A stretch of 64,000 nucleotides of DNA, from positions 248,001 through 312,000 of the forward strand of contig NZ_AFBG01000020.1 of the NCBI RefSeq assembly GCF_000204195.1. The letters run 5' to 3'. Below are positions 44,803 to 53,728 of this stretch, in pieces; position 1 is the stretch's first letter; each line of letters starts with the position of its first letter. Both the position numbers and the translations under genes were made by a program. Below the pieces are notes generated by a model. That model was given only the letters and a program-made list of their open reading frames with translations, did not search any database and had not been told where the DNA came from. Source of the stretch: Acidovorax radicis N35 (GTDB lineage: Bacteria; Pseudomonadota; Gammaproteobacteria; Burkholderiales; Burkholderiaceae_C).

Positions 44803-46020
44803 TCAGGCTGTCGGCACCACCAGCTTGGCCACCTGCACGGCCGTACCAAACGCCAGCGTGAAACCCAGCGCGCCATGGCCCGTGTTCAGCAGCAGGTTCT
44901 CCGGTGCGTGGGGGTGCCGTCCCACCAGCGGCACGCCCGTGGGTGTGGCCGGGCGCATGCCGGTCCAGGGGCGCAGTTCACTGAAGTCGCTGCAGCCGGG
45001 GAACAGCGCGCGGGTGGACTCGCACAGGCTCTGGATGCGTGCTGGGGGGATGTGGTCGTTGTGTCCCACCAGCTCGGCCATGCCGGCCACGCGCAGCCGC
45101 CGGCCGATGCGTGCAAAGACCACCTTGCGCGCAGCATCGGTCACGTTGACGCGGGGTGCTGCGCCGGGAGCTTCCGTGGTGTCGAGCGTGATGCTGTAGC
45201 CCTTGAGTGGGTAGATGGGCAGGCGAAAGCCCAGCGTCTTCGCTGCCTGGTGGCTGGCGCTGCCCAGGGCCAGCACGAACTGCTGCGCCTCGATGGGTCC
45301 CGCGCTGGTCTGTACCGCCGCAATGCGCCGTGCATGGCGCACAAAGCCCTCCACGCGCGTGCCCAGCACAAAGCGCACCCCGCGTGCCGCCAGCAGCCTT
45401 TGCAGGCCCTGGCAGACCGCCAGGCAATCGGCGGCGCACTCGCTGGGGGTGTAGATGGCGCCTGCGATGTGGCGCTGGTAGTGCTGCAGCGCTGGTTCGA
45501 TCTCCACGCAGCGCTGGGGCGACACGGCCTCCTGTTCGCTGCCCCAGCCGCGCTGCAGTTCCATCTGCTGCTGCGCTGCGGCGAGGCCAGCGGGGGTGCT
45601 GTACAGCACGAGCTTGCCAGTGTTGGAGAAATTGCAGTCAAGCTGCTCGGCCTGCAGCATGGCTTCAAAACCGTGGCGGCTGAGTGCGGCCAGGGCCAGC
45701 AGGTGTTGGGTGCTGCGCTCGGCCGTACGCCGGTTGCAGGCCCGCAAAAACTCGAGGCCCCAGCGCCACTGGTGTACGTCCCACTGCGGGCGCATCTTGA
45801 GCGGCGAGCGGGGCGACAGCAGCAGTTCGGGCAACTGTTGCCACAGGCCGGCATTGGCCAGGGGCTGCACATAGCTGTAGCTCAATTGCGCGCCATTGCC
45901 GCCGCTGGCGCCAGCACCGGGCTGGGCCTGGTCGATCACGGTCACCTGCATGCCGCGCTGGTGGAGTTCATAGGCGGTGGCCAGGCCCACGATGCCTGCG
46001 CCGAGGACACATACCTGCAT
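44803..46020 (-). CDS. dadA: D-amino-acid dehydrogenase (DadA-like FAD oxidoreductase)
   Basis: 405 residues of the DAO family. FAD-binding Rossmann motif VLGAGIVGLATAYELHQRG at the N-terminus; GASGGNGAQLSYSYVQPLA and the C-terminal RPATPTGVPLVGR and NTGHGALGFTLAFGTA are typical of DadA small-subunit proteins. It oxidises D-amino acids such as D-alanine to keto acids and ammonia, passing electrons to the quinone pool at the inner membrane. An inverted repeat 23 bases before the ATG could be an operator. Divergent from an amino-acid binding protein and near an Asp/Glu racemase, which fits a role in using D- or racemised amino acids. Confidence 0.85.
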   Translation of the reverse strand: MQVCVLGAGIVGLATAYELHQRGMQVTVIDQAQPGAGASGGNGAQLSYSYVQPLANAGLWQQLPELLLSPRSPLKMRPQWDVHQWRWGLEFLRACNRRTAERSTQHLLALAALSRHGFEAMLQAEQLDCNFSNTGKLVLYSTPAGLAAAQQQMELQRGWGSEQEAVSPQRCVEIEPALQHYQRHIAGAIYTPSECAADCLAVCQGLQRLLAARGVRFVLGTRVEGFVRHARRIAAVQTSAGPIEAQQFVLALGSASHQAAKTLGFRLPIYPLKGYSITLDTTEAPGAAPRVNVTDAARKVVFARIGRRLRVAGMAELVGHNDHIPPARIQSLCESTRALFPGCSDFSELRPWTGMRPATPTGVPLVGRHPHAPENLLLNTGHGALGFTLAFGTAVQVAKLVVPTA

Positions 46021-46042
46021 CTTGTGTGTTCTACGTTGTTGG

Positions 46043-46057
46043 TTGACTGAAAGTCAA
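46043..46057. promoter_or_regulatory. Inverted repeat upstream of dadA
   Basis: TTGACT GAA AGTCAA, a perfect 6+3+6 dyad, 23 bases upstream of the dadA start. The TTGACT arm could double as a -35 element for either direction. Operator identity not known. Confidence 0.4.
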
Positions 46058-46339
46058 TGTAGGGTGAGGGCTGGCCTTTGAACAATGCCAATGCCGGGGG
46101 CGCCCATGCCGGGAAGTTATGCATGTGCACCGGTGGGAGGCAAGCCGCGCGGAACAACAGCGTGTAGTTGCAGAAATGGCACTTGGATGGTGCGGCGGCA
46201 TGCACCAAATCGGCGGCATAACTTTTGGTCATGACGTACCCGTGCAAATGAATTGTTCAATCGCGGCGCGAATTTTTACAGTGGCCCTGCGTTCTGATTT
46301 TTCCATCCACCAATCTGCTTTTTGCACAAAGGGATTCCC

Positions 46340-47230
46340 ATGAAGCTCTCCGCCGTCACCACCGCCGCCATCGTGGCCACCGGCCTGCTGGCCAGCACCG
46401 TGGTCAGCGCCGACACCCTCAAGAAGGTTGCCGAGTCGGGCAAGATCACGCTGGCCTACCGCGAGTCGTCCGTGCCCTTCAGCTACCTGTCCGGGCCCGG
46501 TGTCCCGGTGGGCTTTGCGGTGGACATCTCCAATGCGGTGGTCGATGCCGTGAAAAAGCGTGTCAACAACCCCGCCATCAAGGTGGAGCTGCAGGCGGTG
46601 ACTTCGCAGAACCGCATTCCGTTGTTGACCAACGGCACCATCGACCTGGAGTGCGGCTCCACCACCAACAACACGGCGCGGGGCAAGGATGTGCAATTTG
46701 CCATCAACTACTTCTACACCGGCACGCGCCTGCTGACCAAGAAGGCATCGGGCGTCAAGAACTACGCCGACCTGGCCAAGAAGAAGGTGGCCAGCACCTC
46801 GGGCACCACCAATGCGCAGGTGATCCGCAAGTACAACCGCGACAACAACCTCGACATGGACATCGTGCTGGGCAAGGACCATGACGACTCCTTGCTGCTG
46901 GTGGATACGGGACGGGCTGAAGCGTTTGCGATGGACGACATCCTGCTGTTCGGCCTGATGGGCAACCAGCGCAACCCGGCCGATTGGACGGTGGTGGGCG
47001 ATTCGCTGCAGGTCGAGCCCTACGCCTGCATGCTGCGCAAGGACGACCCGCAGTTTCAGGCGCTGGTCAACGGTGTGATCGGCGGGATGATGAAGTCCGG
47101 CGAATTCGAAAAGCTCTACACCAAGTGGTTCATGTCGCCCGTGCCACCGCGCAACCAGAACCTGAGCCTTGCCATGAGCAAGGAGCTGCGCGAGAACCTG
47201 GTGGCGCAGAGCGACAAGCCCGCACAGTAA
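46340..47230 (+). CDS. Periplasmic amino-acid binding protein (GltI-like)
   Basis: 296 residues, signal peptide ending VVSAD. Type II periplasmic binding fold of the polar-amino-acid group: ITLAYRESSVPFSY, VGFAVDISNAVVDAVKK, NGTIDLECGSTTNNTARGKDV and MDDILLFGLMGN match the glutamate/aspartate binding protein GltI, including Arg and the CGSTTN loop. It would bind glutamate/aspartate-like ligands. No permease or ATPase gene follows. Next gene is an Asp/Glu racemase, twelve bases on. Confidence 0.87.
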   Translation: MKLSAVTTAAIVATGLLASTVVSADTLKKVAESGKITLAYRESSVPFSYLSGPGVPVGFAVDISNAVVDAVKKRVNNPAIKVELQAVTSQNRIPLLTNGTIDLECGSTTNNTARGKDVQFAINYFYTGTRLLTKKASGVKNYADLAKKKVASTSGTTNAQVIRKYNRDNNLDMDIVLGKDHDDSLLLVDTGRAEAFAMDDILLFGLMGNQRNPADWTVVGDSLQVEPYACMLRKDDPQFQALVNGVIGGMMKSGEFEKLYTKWFMSPVPPRNQNLSLAMSKELRENLVAQSDKPAQ

Positions 47231-47242
47231 GCCGGAGCACGC

Positions 47243-48019
47243 ATGTCTTCTGTGTCTGCAAGCCACACGCACGCCCCGCAGGTGGTGGGGATTCTGGGCG
47301 GTATGGGCCCGGCCGCCGGGGCTGACTTTGTGCGCCTGTTTGTGCAGGCCTGCACCGACCAGATGGAGGTGCTGGGCATTCCGGTGCATGACCAGGCTTA
47401 CCCCGAGCACTGGCTGGCGCAGGTGCCCATTCCAGACCGCACGGCGGCGCTGAATGACAAGCGCCCCGGGGCGCACCAGCCAGCGGACCCCATGCTGCAG
47501 GCCACCGGGCGGCTGGCGGCGCTGGGTGCGCGGGTGGTGGCGATTGCCTGCAACACGGCCCACGCGTGGCACGGCATCCTGCAGCAGCGGTTCCCGCAGA
47601 TGGTGGTTTTGCACGGCGTGCAGGAGGTGGTGGCCGAACTGTCGGCGCGCAAGGTGCAGGGCGTGGGGCTACTGGCCACACGCGGCGCCTACGACGCGGG
47701 CCTGTACCAGCGTGAGCTGGAGCGTGCGCGCATCGCCTGCTTTGTACCCGACGACCATGAGCGCGAGCAGTTGATGCAAGGCATCTACGACGGCGTGAAG
47801 GCGGGCAACTATCCGCTGGCGCGACAGCGCTTTGAGGCCGTGTCGATTGCGCTGCAGGAGCGCTACGGCGTGTCCACGCTGATCATGGGCTGCACCGAGA
47901 TTCCCCTGGCTCTTTCGGAACACCCTCGGCTGGAAGGGCTCTCGCTGGTGAACCCCTCGGTGGTGCTGGCCTCGGCCTTGGCCCGGCATGCCTACCGGGA
48001 CACCGTCCCCGTCTGCTGA
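47243..48019 (+). CDS. Aspartate/glutamate racemase family protein
   Basis: 258 residues. GILGGMGPAAGADF is the typical N-terminal motif; the two catalytic cysteines are in AIACNTAHAWH (Cys near 95) and IMGCTEIPLAL (Cys near 215). Cofactor-independent racemases of this family interconvert L and D forms of Asp or Glu, or act on related acids. It lies between two paralogous GltI-like binding proteins on the same strand with dadA close by, which suggests uptake, racemisation and oxidation of acidic amino acids. Cytosolic. Confidence 0.85.
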   Translation: MSSVSASHTHAPQVVGILGGMGPAAGADFVRLFVQACTDQMEVLGIPVHDQAYPEHWLAQVPIPDRTAALNDKRPGAHQPADPMLQATGRLAALGARVVAIACNTAHAWHGILQQRFPQMVVLHGVQEVVAELSARKVQGVGLLATRGAYDAGLYQRELERARIACFVPDDHEREQLMQGIYDGVKAGNYPLARQRFEAVSIALQERYGVSTLIMGCTEIPLALSEHPRLEGLSLVNPSVVLASALARHAYRDTVPVC

Positions 48020-48120
48020 GCCCGACGCTGCTGGATGCCCAGGGGGTGTCGGCAGCTTCTTTTTCTCGCCACGATCTCCAGCCTGCCTGGAGCGGCGACT
48101 TCCTGATGAAGGTGAAAGTC

Positions 48121-49074
48121 ATGGCATTCACGACCGTCGGCAAGAGGCTGGGTGCGAGCGTGGGGGCGGCAATGCTCGCGTTTGCGTTTGGCGGGGCAGG
48201 GTGTGGCAAGGCGTGGGCCCAGTTGGCGGCACCATCGGCGTCGCCACCGTCCGCTGGCACCACGCTGCAACGCATCCAGGCCAGCGGGGTGGTGGTCATC
48301 GGCCACCGCGAATCGTCCATGCCGATGTCCTATGTGGCCAACGGAACCCCCATGGGCTACAGCGTGGATGTCTGCCAGCTGATTGCGCAGGCGCTGGGGC
48401 GCCACCTCAAGCTGCGCGAGACCAAGGTGGCCTACCGGCTGGTCACGTCCAGCAGCCGTTTTGATGCCATTGAGAAAGGCGAGGTGGACCTGGAATGTGG
48501 CTCCACCACCAACACAGCAGCGCGCCGCCAGCGCGTGGCGTTCACCATTGCGCATTTCATTGCGTCGTCGCGCATCGTGGTGCAAAGCGACAAGCCTTAT
48601 TCCCGCATCGAAGACCTGGACGGCAAGACGCTGGCATCCACGGCGGGCACCACCAACATTGATTCGCTGGCGCGCGAGGCGGCCACCAAGTCGGTGCGTG
48701 TGCGCATCGAGCCCGCCAAGGACCACGCCGAGGGCTTTGGCTGGGTGGTGAGCGGCAAGGTGGAGGGCTTCGCCATGGACGACGTATTGCTGTACGGCCT
48801 GCGCGCCAGCCACACCAAGCCGCAGGACCTGAAGGTCATCGGCAAGCCCATGACGATCGAGCCCTATGCCGTGGCGTTCGAGCGCAACAACCCCGAACTC
48901 AAGGCCGTGGTGGACGCCGAGTTGCGCCGCCTGATCCAGACGCGCGAGTTGCACGGTATGTACGACAAGTGGTTCACCCAGCCGATTCCGCCCCAGGGCA
49001 TCAACCTGGGCATGCGTATGCCTCACTTGTTGGTGGATTCGCTCAAATATCCGTCCGACTACGTGCCGCAGTAG
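48121..49074 (+). CDS. Second periplasmic amino-acid binding protein (GltI-like paralogue)
   Basis: About 317 residues. Signal peptide with a hydrophobic core (GASVGAAMLAFAFGGAGCGKAWAQ). Core pieces GVVVIGHRESSMPMSY, MGYSVDVCQLIAQALG, KGEVDLECGSTTNTAARRQ and MDDVLLYGLRAS parallel the binding protein upstream, so the two arose by duplication and have diverged. ATG at 48121 is preferred because AAGGTGAAAGTC stands before it; ATG at 48106 is the alternative. No transporter gene follows. Confidence 0.84.
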   Translation: MAFTTVGKRLGASVGAAMLAFAFGGAGCGKAWAQLAAPSASPPSAGTTLQRIQASGVVVIGHRESSMPMSYVANGTPMGYSVDVCQLIAQALGRHLKLRETKVAYRLVTSSSRFDAIEKGEVDLECGSTTNTAARRQRVAFTIAHFIASSRIVVQSDKPYSRIEDLDGKTLASTAGTTNIDSLAREAATKSVRVRIEPAKDHAEGFGWVVSGKVEGFAMDDVLLYGLRASHTKPQDLKVIGKPMTIEPYAVAFERNNPELKAVVDAELRRLIQTRELHGMYDKWFTQPIPPQGINLGMRMPHLLVDSLKYPSDYVPQ

Positions 49075-49114
49075 GCGCCGTGGTGCCTCAGGGGTAGGTT
49101 TTCAGGACCCGTGC

Positions 49115-50005
49115 TTAGCGCCAGGCCGTAGCCACCAGCTGGCTGTAGTGCACACCTTTGCGCCCCAGCAACTGCTCGAACACCGCAGGGTTGCCCACGT
49201 TGTCGCTGCCCAGCATGCTCAGGGTTTCGGTGCACCACGGAATGCCCGGTACCGCATCGCCCATGCGGGCGCTGAGCTGCGTGAGCACATCGGGCAGTCG
49301 CAGCACACGGGCGGGGCGGTGGCCCTGTTGTCGCCGCAGGCTGGCGACGAAATCACCCATGGTCAGCGCCTCCGGCCCGGGGCACTCGATGAGGCCCTGG
49401 GTGGCCATGGCCGGGCCCAGCAGGGCAACGATGGCGGTGGCCAGGTCGTGCACCGATACGGGCTGCACGCGTGCCGTGAGCATGGGCCCGGGGAACAGCG
49501 CCACAGGCAGGCGGGCCAGGTTCACGAACAGGGCGCTGCTGTCGCCGCCTTTGCCAAACACCACGCTGGGCCGCAGGATGGCGGGGGTCAGTGCGCCCTG
49601 CGCGGCCAGCGCCTGCAGGTGCACATCGGCAGCGCGCTTGGTGCTGGCATAGCGCGTGCCGCTGCCCTCGATGCCCAGCGCCGAGATATGCACCACCCGC
49701 TTCACCCCCGCCTGGGCGCAGGCGTTGAACAGGGCCACGGGCGTGTGCTGGTGGACCGCATCGATGGGGCGGGTGCTGCTGTCGCGCAGCACGCCCACGG
49801 CGTTGACCACCGCATCGATCCCCGCCAGGCGTGGCAGCCACGGTTCGACCGTGGTGTCGCGGGCAAAGTCCATGGGGACCTGCAGCGGCAGCACGGTGCG
49901 CTGCCGGGGAGACACGCCACCGTGCACCGTATGCCCGGCTTGGGTGAGCGCGGCAGCCACGGTGTGGCCGATGAATCCGGTAGAGCCTGTCAGCAGGATG
50001 TGCAT
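49115..50005 (-). CDS. NAD(P)H-binding SDR protein (NDUFA9-like)
   Basis: 296 residues, atypical short-chain dehydrogenase: MHILLTGSTGFIGHTVAAAL has the TGxxGxxG nucleotide loop, and a weak YASTK replaces the YxxxK catalytic pair. The type resembles complex I NDUFA9-like or UDP-sugar epimerase-like proteins. Role unknown; such proteins often lie alone in Burkholderiales genomes. ATG at 50005. It points away from the binding-protein genes and lies 107 bases downstream of the cyclase gene on the same strand. Confidence 0.72.
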   Translation of the reverse strand: MHILLTGSTGFIGHTVAAALTQAGHTVHGGVSPRQRTVLPLQVPMDFARDTTVEPWLPRLAGIDAVVNAVGVLRDSSTRPIDAVHQHTPVALFNACAQAGVKRVVHISALGIEGSGTRYASTKRAADVHLQALAAQGALTPAILRPSVVFGKGGDSSALFVNLARLPVALFPGPMLTARVQPVSVHDLATAIVALLGPAMATQGLIECPGPEALTMGDFVASLRRQQGHRPARVLRLPDVLTQLSARMGDAVPGIPWCTETLSMLGSDNVGNPAVFEQLLGRKGVHYSQLVATAWR

Positions 50006-50112
50006 CAACAGTGCCTTTGAAACAAAGAGGGAGCCATGCGCGGTTGTGGCCTTGGCGTGGAGCGGCGCAAAAAAACTCCTGGCTTCGCTGTAGCGTGCAA
50101 CGCCGCGCCTGT

Positions 50113-52479
50113 TCAGAGGCCGGGGTCAAACACCTCAAAGCGGTTGCGGCCACCGTACTTGGCGCGGTACAGGGCTGCATCGGCTGCCTGCACCAGTGTG
50201 TCAGACCCGGCCTCCGGGCGTGGAACCACGCTCGCAATGCCCATGCTGAACGTGATGATGGGCGCCGTGGGGGAGCGGGGGTGCGCCAGGGCGGCGTTCC
50301 GCAGGTTGTCCATGCAGCGCTGCGCCACGGTCACAGCCTCGGGCAGGGGCACGTCGGGCAGCAGGAAAACGAATTCCTCGCCGCCATAACGCGCGGCCAC
50401 TTCATCCGCGCGCCGGATGGTGGCTTGCAGGAGCTGGGCCACGCGGCGCAGGCATTCGTCTCCGGCCAGGTGGCCATAGTGGTCGTTGTAGAGCTTGAAG
50501 TGGTCGATGTCGATCAGGATCACGGCCAGCGGCAGGCCGTGCCTGCCACAGCGCATCCATTCCGTGGCCAGCCGGTCGTCAAAACGGCGCCGGTTGCCGA
50601 TGCCGGTGACGCCGTCGGTGGTGGACAGCAGCGCCAGCTTGGCGTTGGCCGCCGCCAGCTCCTGCTCCTTGCGCACCAGCTGGGTCACGTCGGTGCGCAC
50701 ACCGGCAATGCCACCCTGGGGCGTGCGCCTTTCGTCGGCCTGCACCCAGCGGCCTTCCGGCAGGCGCTGCAGCACGGCGTGGATGGCAGCACGGTGGTCG
50801 GCGATGCGCTGGGCCACCCAGACTTCTTCGTTGCCAACGGCATCAGGGTACTGGCCGCGCTCGGCGCCGTAGCGGGCAATCTGCTCGAAGGTGCTGCCCG
50901 GCACGATCATGGGGGCCGAGATGGGATACAGCCGCCGGTACTGCGCGTTGCAAACCACCAGCCGGTCGTCGGCGTCGAACAGCGCAAACCCCTCGGGCAG
51001 CGATTCCACGGCATCCTGCAGCAGTTGCCGTGCCTGCTGGGCGGCATCCTGCGCCGCTTCCAGTGCCTGGCGCTGCTCGATGAGGTCGGTGATGTCCAGG
51101 CGCACGGCCACCACGTAGTTCTCGGGGGTGCGGGTTTCGTAGATGTTGATCCAGCGCCCGTCGGCCAGCCGCTGCACCAGCGTGGAGGTGCGGCTGCCGT
51201 GCTCCGACAGGCGCTCAGCAATCCAGGCCTCCTCGCGGCCGTTGGCAGAGGGGACCAGGCCCCGCTCCACCGAATGCCGCAGGATGTCGGCAAAGCTCTT
51301 GCCCAGGTGCTCCGCGTAGTTCATGTGCGGGTACATGCGCGAGAGCTGCTGGTTGTAGAGCACCAGCCGGTCCTGCTCGTCAAAGATTTCGATGCTGACG
51401 GGCAGGGCCTCCACGGCGCGTTCCAGCAGTTGCCGGATGTGCTGGCTCTCCTGGCGGGCTGCCTCCACTTTCTGGCGTTGCTCAATGAGGTCGCTGATGT
51501 CCAGCCGCACCACCACGGTCATGCCCGATGGGGTGCGGCTTTCGTGCATATGCATCCACGCGCCGTTGGGGTAGTGGCGCACCTCAGGCCCGGGCCGGTG
51601 GCCCCGGATGGCCAGCTCGTGGGCCAGCCACAGCTCTTCCTGGCCGAGCGCCTCTTCGGGAATGCCGTGCTTCAGGCCTTCGCGCAGCAGTTCTTCATAG
51701 GTCTTGCCCAGCGATGTCTGCACGGGCAGGTGCGGGCGCAGGGTGGCCATGAAGTTGTTGCACAGCACCAGCCGGTCGTTCTCGTCATAGATGTCGAGGC
51801 CGGCGGGCATGGCGTCCACCGCCTCGCGCAGCTGGCGTTCTGCACGTTCGGCGTCGTCCAGCGCCTGTTTCAGCGCACGCTGCTTGTGAACGACATCGGT
51901 GATGTCCGTGCGCAGCACCACCACACCGCCGCCATCGAGCGTGCGCTCGGTCAGCTGCATCCAGCGGTCGCCCCGTACCTCCTGCACTTCGGGGCCAGAC
52001 GGGGAGCGGTGGCGTTGCATGCGGCCCGCCAGCCAGGTCTCCAGATCCTGCTGGGCGTCGCGGATCTCGCCGGAGGCGGCGGCGCGGCGCAGCACGTCTT
52101 CAAACCGCGTTCCGTAGTCCACGGCCATCGCGATGCCCGGGGCCACCTCGCGGTAGCGCGTGTTGCACAGCACCAGCCGATCGTCTGCGTCGTAGATGGC
52201 CAGGCCATCGGGCAGGATATCGAGCGTGGCGGACAGCTGTGTGGTGGCCTGGTGGGCGGCCGCCTGCCAGCGCTGTGCACGCCGCGCAAGGCGCCAGTGC
52301 AGGCAGGCGATGGTCCCCAGCCCCAGCCCGGCGGCCACCAGCGCAGCGCGCACGGGCCCTTCAAGGACATGGCTTGCCAGCGCCCAGGCCAGCAGGGCCA
52401 GCCCGCCCATACCGCACACCCCGCACACGGCCACCACCTGCAGAGCCAGGGGGGTTTCGCGCGGAGGGGCAGGCGGCAT
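50113..52479 (-). CDS. Membrane diguanylate cyclase with four tandem PAS domains
   Basis: 788 residues. Two hydrophobic segments near residues 12-50 place it in the inner membrane. Four PAS domains of the PAS_7 kind follow, each starting with LPxGxxIYDxxDRLVLCN or a close variant (A(V)DAMPAGLDIYDENDRL, ALPVSIEIFDEQDRL, SLPEGFALFDADDRL). The C-terminal cyclase has ARYGGEEFVFLLP (GGEEF at 699-703) and MGIASV. At the inhibitory-site position RRADEVAAR gives RxxE rather than RxxD. The high similarity of the PAS copies suggests recent tandem duplication. Start at 52479 is chosen over a far upstream frame because it opens with the first transmembrane segment. Confidence 0.88.
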   Translation of the reverse strand: MPPAPPRETPLALQVVAVCGVCGMGGLALLAWALASHVLEGPVRAALVAAGLGLGTIACLHWRLARRAQRWQAAAHQATTQLSATLDILPDGLAIYDADDRLVLCNTRYREVAPGIAMAVDYGTRFEDVLRRAAASGEIRDAQQDLETWLAGRMQRHRSPSGPEVQEVRGDRWMQLTERTLDGGGVVVLRTDITDVVHKQRALKQALDDAERAERQLREAVDAMPAGLDIYDENDRLVLCNNFMATLRPHLPVQTSLGKTYEELLREGLKHGIPEEALGQEELWLAHELAIRGHRPGPEVRHYPNGAWMHMHESRTPSGMTVVVRLDISDLIEQRQKVEAARQESQHIRQLLERAVEALPVSIEIFDEQDRLVLYNQQLSRMYPHMNYAEHLGKSFADILRHSVERGLVPSANGREEAWIAERLSEHGSRTSTLVQRLADGRWINIYETRTPENYVVAVRLDITDLIEQRQALEAAQDAAQQARQLLQDAVESLPEGFALFDADDRLVVCNAQYRRLYPISAPMIVPGSTFEQIARYGAERGQYPDAVGNEEVWVAQRIADHRAAIHAVLQRLPEGRWVQADERRTPQGGIAGVRTDVTQLVRKEQELAAANAKLALLSTTDGVTGIGNRRRFDDRLATEWMRCGRHGLPLAVILIDIDHFKLYNDHYGHLAGDECLRRVAQLLQATIRRADEVAARYGGEEFVFLLPDVPLPEAVTVAQRCMDNLRNAALAHPRSPTAPIITFSMGIASVVPRPEAGSDTLVQAADAALYRAKYGGRNRFEVFDPGL

Positions 52480-52698
52480 GGTTGTGGGGTCCCAGGTTGG
52501 CGGTCGCAAGTCTTTCTTGGGGCTGCAGCGGCCTCTCCAGTTTGCACCATGCAGGTGCAAACTTCGGGCGGATCGGTCAGACCTTGAACAGGTTCGCAGA
52601 AAGTCTAGCAGTGCCATCCGGTTTGCGGTACCCGCAAATGCGGCAGTCCCTCAAAACCCCTAGACTGCGGTTCCGTCCTTTTGACCCTGGAGAAACCG

Positions 52699-53595
52699 AT
52701 GCTCACTGAAGACCTCGATTCCGATGCCCGCGCCCTGGTGCCTGGCCGCACGACCGACGCGGGCGCCACCCGCCGCACTGCCTTGCAGACCGCGTTGGGC
52801 CTGGGCTATGCAGCGGCGGCCGCGCCCATCATGGCGCAGACGGCCATCGCCACCCCCAGCGATGGCCTCACCGCCGGCGAAGTGAGCTTTACGGTCAATG
52901 GCTTCAAGGTGCCCGCCTACCGGGCAGCACCTGCGGGCAAGACCGGCCTGCCCGTGGTGCTGGTGATCCAGGAGATCTTTGGCGTGCACGAATACATTGC
53001 CGACACCTGCCGCCGCTTTGCCAAGGCGGGTTACCTGGCCATCGCGCCGCAGCTTTATGCGCGCCAGGGCGATGCCACGCAATACACGGACATTGCCAAG
53101 CTCATGGCTGAAGTCGTCTCCAAGGTGCCTGACGCCCAGGTGATGGCCGACCTGGACGGCGCGGTGCAGTGGGCCGCCGCCAATGGTGGCGATGCCGCGC
53201 GCATGGGCATCACCGGCTTTTGCTGGGGCGGGCGCATCACCTGGCTGTATGCGGCGCATGGCCCGGTGAAGGCTGGCGTGGCCTGGTATGGCCGACTGGT
53301 GGGGCAGGCCAGCGAGCTGACGCCCAAGCACCCTGTGGACATCGCCCCCATCCTCAAGGCCCCCGTGCTGGGCCTGTATGGTGAAAAAGACACCGGCATC
53401 CCCCTTGACACGGTTGATAAGATGAAAGCTGCCCTGGCCAGTGGCTCGCCGCAGGCCAAGGCATCGGAATTTGTGGTGTACCCCGACGCCCCCCATGCCT
53501 TCCATGCCGACTACCGGCCCAGCTACCGCAAGGAAGCCGCCGAAGACGGGTGGAAGCGGGCGCTGGCCTGGTTCAAGACGCACGGCGTGGTCTAG
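52699..53595 (+). CDS. Dienelactone hydrolase family protein, exported
   Basis: 298 residues with an N-terminal twin-arginine-like leader ([14 protein letters not shown]) that suggests export. The dienelactone hydrolase core is clear: [11 protein letters not shown], the nucleophile in [10 protein letters not shown] (Cys175), [11 protein letters not shown] (Asp) and [12 protein letters not shown] (His). Members open lactones or hydrolyse esters; with a signal peptide it is probably periplasmic and may act on toxic or polymeric esters. ATG at 52699, with CTGGAGAAACCG upstream. A terminator follows. Confidence 0.85.
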   Translation: MLTEDLDSDARALVPGRTTDAGATRRTALQTALGLGYAAAAAPIMAQTAIATPSDGLTAGEVSFTVNGFKVPAYRAAPAGKTGLPVVLVIQEIFGVHEYIADTCRRFAKAGYLAIAPQLYARQGDATQYTDIAKLMAEVVSKVPDAQVMADLDGAVQWAAANGGDAARMGITGFCWGGRITWLYAAHGPVKAGVAWYGRLVGQASELTPKHPVDIAPILKAPVLGLYGEKDTGIPLDTVDKMKAALASGSPQAKASEFVVYPDAPHAFHADYRPSYRKEAAEDGWKRALAWFKTHGVV

Positions 53596-53625
53596 GCCAG
53601 ACACAGGGAGTCACTGGCACCTGCA

Positions 53626-53653
53626 GCCGCCCCCCTCGGGGGGCGGCTTTTTT
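53626..53653 (+). terminator. Rho-independent terminator after the dienelactone hydrolase gene
   Basis: GCCGCCCCCC TC GGGGGGCGGC, ten perfect pairs with a two-base loop in this reading, then TTTTTT. Very strong. Confidence 0.92.
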
Positions 53654-53684
53654 AATCTCGCGTCCGGGGCGTGGGATTTGAACG

Positions 53685-53728
53685 AAAATAGGCCCTAGGG
53701 CTTATCTATAAAGCGTAAGAAGCTATGA
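53685..53728. repeat. Dispersed palindromic repeat reaching the start of the ZIP gene
   Basis: ATAGGCCCTAGGGCTTATCTATAAAGCGTAAGAAGCTATGA. The AGCTAT end common to the family overlaps the ATG at 53725, so the start codon forms within the repeat. It is somewhat degraded (AAGCGTAAG instead of AAGCGCT). Confidence 0.65.
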
